From: Botryococcus braunii
Taxonomy: Eukaryota > Chlorophyta > Trebouxiophyceae
DNA length: 64,000 bases
Reading direction: 5' to 3'
Assembly: GCA_002005505.1 (NCBI GenBank)
Contig: KV908677.1
Location: 1 to 64,000 of the forward strand
A model generated the notes under the pieces. It saw nothing but the letters and a program-made list of their open reading frames with translations, had not been told where the DNA came from and made no database searches. The first letter of the stretch is position 1. Every line of letters starts with the position of its first letter. The position numbers and the translations under genes were made by a program. Positions 62,872 through 64,000 of the stretch are shown piece by piece.

Positions 62872-63620
62872 CACCCCCCCAAATAAGTTATTCCCACCCG
62901 TAATTTGGGCACTGCTTGTCAGGGATTCGCCTTTTCCTGCCACTGAAGGCATTAAATGGTCCCTTTCGTGCTTGCAACTTATGTCCGTAAAAACAGAGTT
63001 TGGTTCATTCTTATAGCAGTAGTAGCATCAAAATATCATTTTTGACAAAAACCAGAAAATCCGGCATAAACGGCGGGACCCATCCCATCTCTTGCCTCTT
63101 TTTTCCTAGCCAACACCAAATCCCGGCTTCCGATTGGGGCACCCATGAAGACCTCAAGTCCCCCACGAGTCCACCCAAAACTCTCCTCTTTTGGTCAGCT
63201 GGGCCCTAGAGAGAAGGAACAAAGCCCTTTTGTTCTCAAAAACTGCCGAGCGCATGGCTCCATAACCTCGATCTCGTTATGTCCGCTACAACGGAGCCCC
63301 CACAGCACCGAACAACGCCAAAATTCGTGACAACAATCTTTAATAGTAACAACACTTAAACTCAAGTTTAATCGGAAGAAGCTTTCATGCTCAAGACGCT
63401 GCGGCGTCTTGTTTCGAAGGCCCTGTTTGCTTCCGCGAGGTTTGTACTGCAGGGGGTTCTCTAAGGCGACGTGGCACCGTCTTTAAGGGCGGACCGGGAA
63501 GAGTTTATGCTGGCATGGCAGTCACGTGTACTGATGTACTATCACGTGCTGCCCTTGCGAAATGCCACACGAATTACGCCAATTGACGGTCAGGGTGGGA
63601 ATAACTTATTTGGGGGGGTG
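62872..63620. mobile_element. Short non-autonomous DNA transposon with 28-bp TIRs
   Basis: The left end CACCCCCCCAAATAAGTTAT (first 20 of 28 matching bases) at 62872-62899 is matched perfectly by the reverse complement at 63593-63620. Total length 749 bp; no transposase ORF. The flanks are ...ACTT and TTGG..., giving at most a 2-bp target duplication, so the superfamily is unassigned. Confidence 0.78.
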
Positions 63621-64000
63621 TTGGTGTTTGATTCGAGGTTCGTATCGGTGGTGAGTTAAAGTTCCGAGTCACATAGATTCGAGACTATCATCGACCGAGA
63701 TTCACACTGTTCATCGACGACCATGTCGAATCATGAGGTACATTGAAATTCCAGTGCATAATACTGATGGCATGCAAACTTGATCGTGCCCGTACGCTAT
63801 TAGGATCTGGAGTTGCAAACCTGTCAGGAGGCTAATAAATGAGTAGTCTCCTTACTTAGTATAAATAGGAAGTGCCTTAAAGGGTCAGTCAGTCTTGAGT
63901 TCCCTTATCAAGCTCCTGTCCAGTTTGCTTGGTCGTGTTTCGTCCACTTCTGCAAGCTTGTTGGGTGTCGTAGAATGCACAAGTTAGGGAGAATTTCCAA
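63621..64000. other. Right edge, possible promoter or start of another repeat
   Basis: No gene recognised. A TATA-box-like TATAAATA is at 63860-63867, followed by sequence resembling an LTR R region, but no LTR boundary is visible before the window ends. Confidence 0.4.

Noticed and set aside
1..64000. CRISPR, operons, prophage or bacterial genes
   Set aside because: No spaced short repeats with unique spacers and no bacterial gene families; all long ORFs are LTR retrotransposon proteins.

Overview
The window is eukaryotic, repeat-dominated DNA. I see no host protein-coding gene, rRNA, tRNA gene or CRISPR array. Almost everything is LTR retrotransposon of two superfamilies: Ty1/copia (three related families, here A, B and G) and Ty3/gypsy chromoviruses (here 1, C, D, E and F), plus two short terminal-inverted-repeat (TIR) DNA elements. 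All families are long, intronless gag-pol units with 5-bp target-site duplications (TSDs). The organism cannot be named from sequence alone. Chromodomain chromoviruses, copia priming from an internal initiator-tRNA segment, and the lack of angiosperm-type primer sites (TGGTATCAGAGC) fit an alga, an early-diverging plant or another non-angiosperm eukaryote.

Most of the layout is one nested structure. The outermost element is gypsy C (+ strand). Its 5' LTR and gag N-terminus lie beyond the left edge; its gag C-terminus starts at 23979 and its 3' LTR is about 61959-62436. Five insertions split it: (1) copia A1 (3756-23978) plus an array extending off the left edge; (2) the copia G composite (25301-32055, TSD GAAAC); (3) copia B (32967-40064, TSD ATTAT); (4) gypsy D on the minus strand (40464-46549, TSD TGACA); (5) gypsy E (47916-60267, TSD GGAMA with one mismatch). 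Second and third levels: copia A2 (7506-21055, TSD GTTTG) lies inside the A1 integrase gene; gypsy 1 (10507-17383, TSD CCTCC) lies inside A2; gypsy F (51256-57629, TSD TGTAC) lies inside E; copia G2 lies inside G1; and a TIR element lies inside G2.

The left 7.5 kb is a head-to-tail array with a 3750-bp period. Each unit is one A-family LTR plus the 3' half of pol, and each unit ends at the GTTTG site where A2 entered A1. This is what repeated unequal recombination between the A1 and A2 3' LTRs would produce. The only element with all expected parts intact is gypsy 1: LTRs identical by eye, open gag and pol ORFs, PBS and PPT. The other elements carry stops, frameshifts or catalytic changes.

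Features that look unusual are: a conserved extra ORF (orf0) upstream of gag in copia A and B; a copia primer site complementary to the initiator-tRNA anticodon arm; a shared variant primer site (TGGTATCGGCGA) in four gypsy families; duplicated segments with about 180-200-bp spacers in the 5' LTRs of copia B and G1, at corresponding positions; ATGA stop/start overlaps between ORFs in gypsy 1 and F; and a long Cys-containing integrase-RT linker with a conserved repeated module in copia A and B. The far right (62437-64000) is flank holding a 749-bp TIR element and no recognisable gene.
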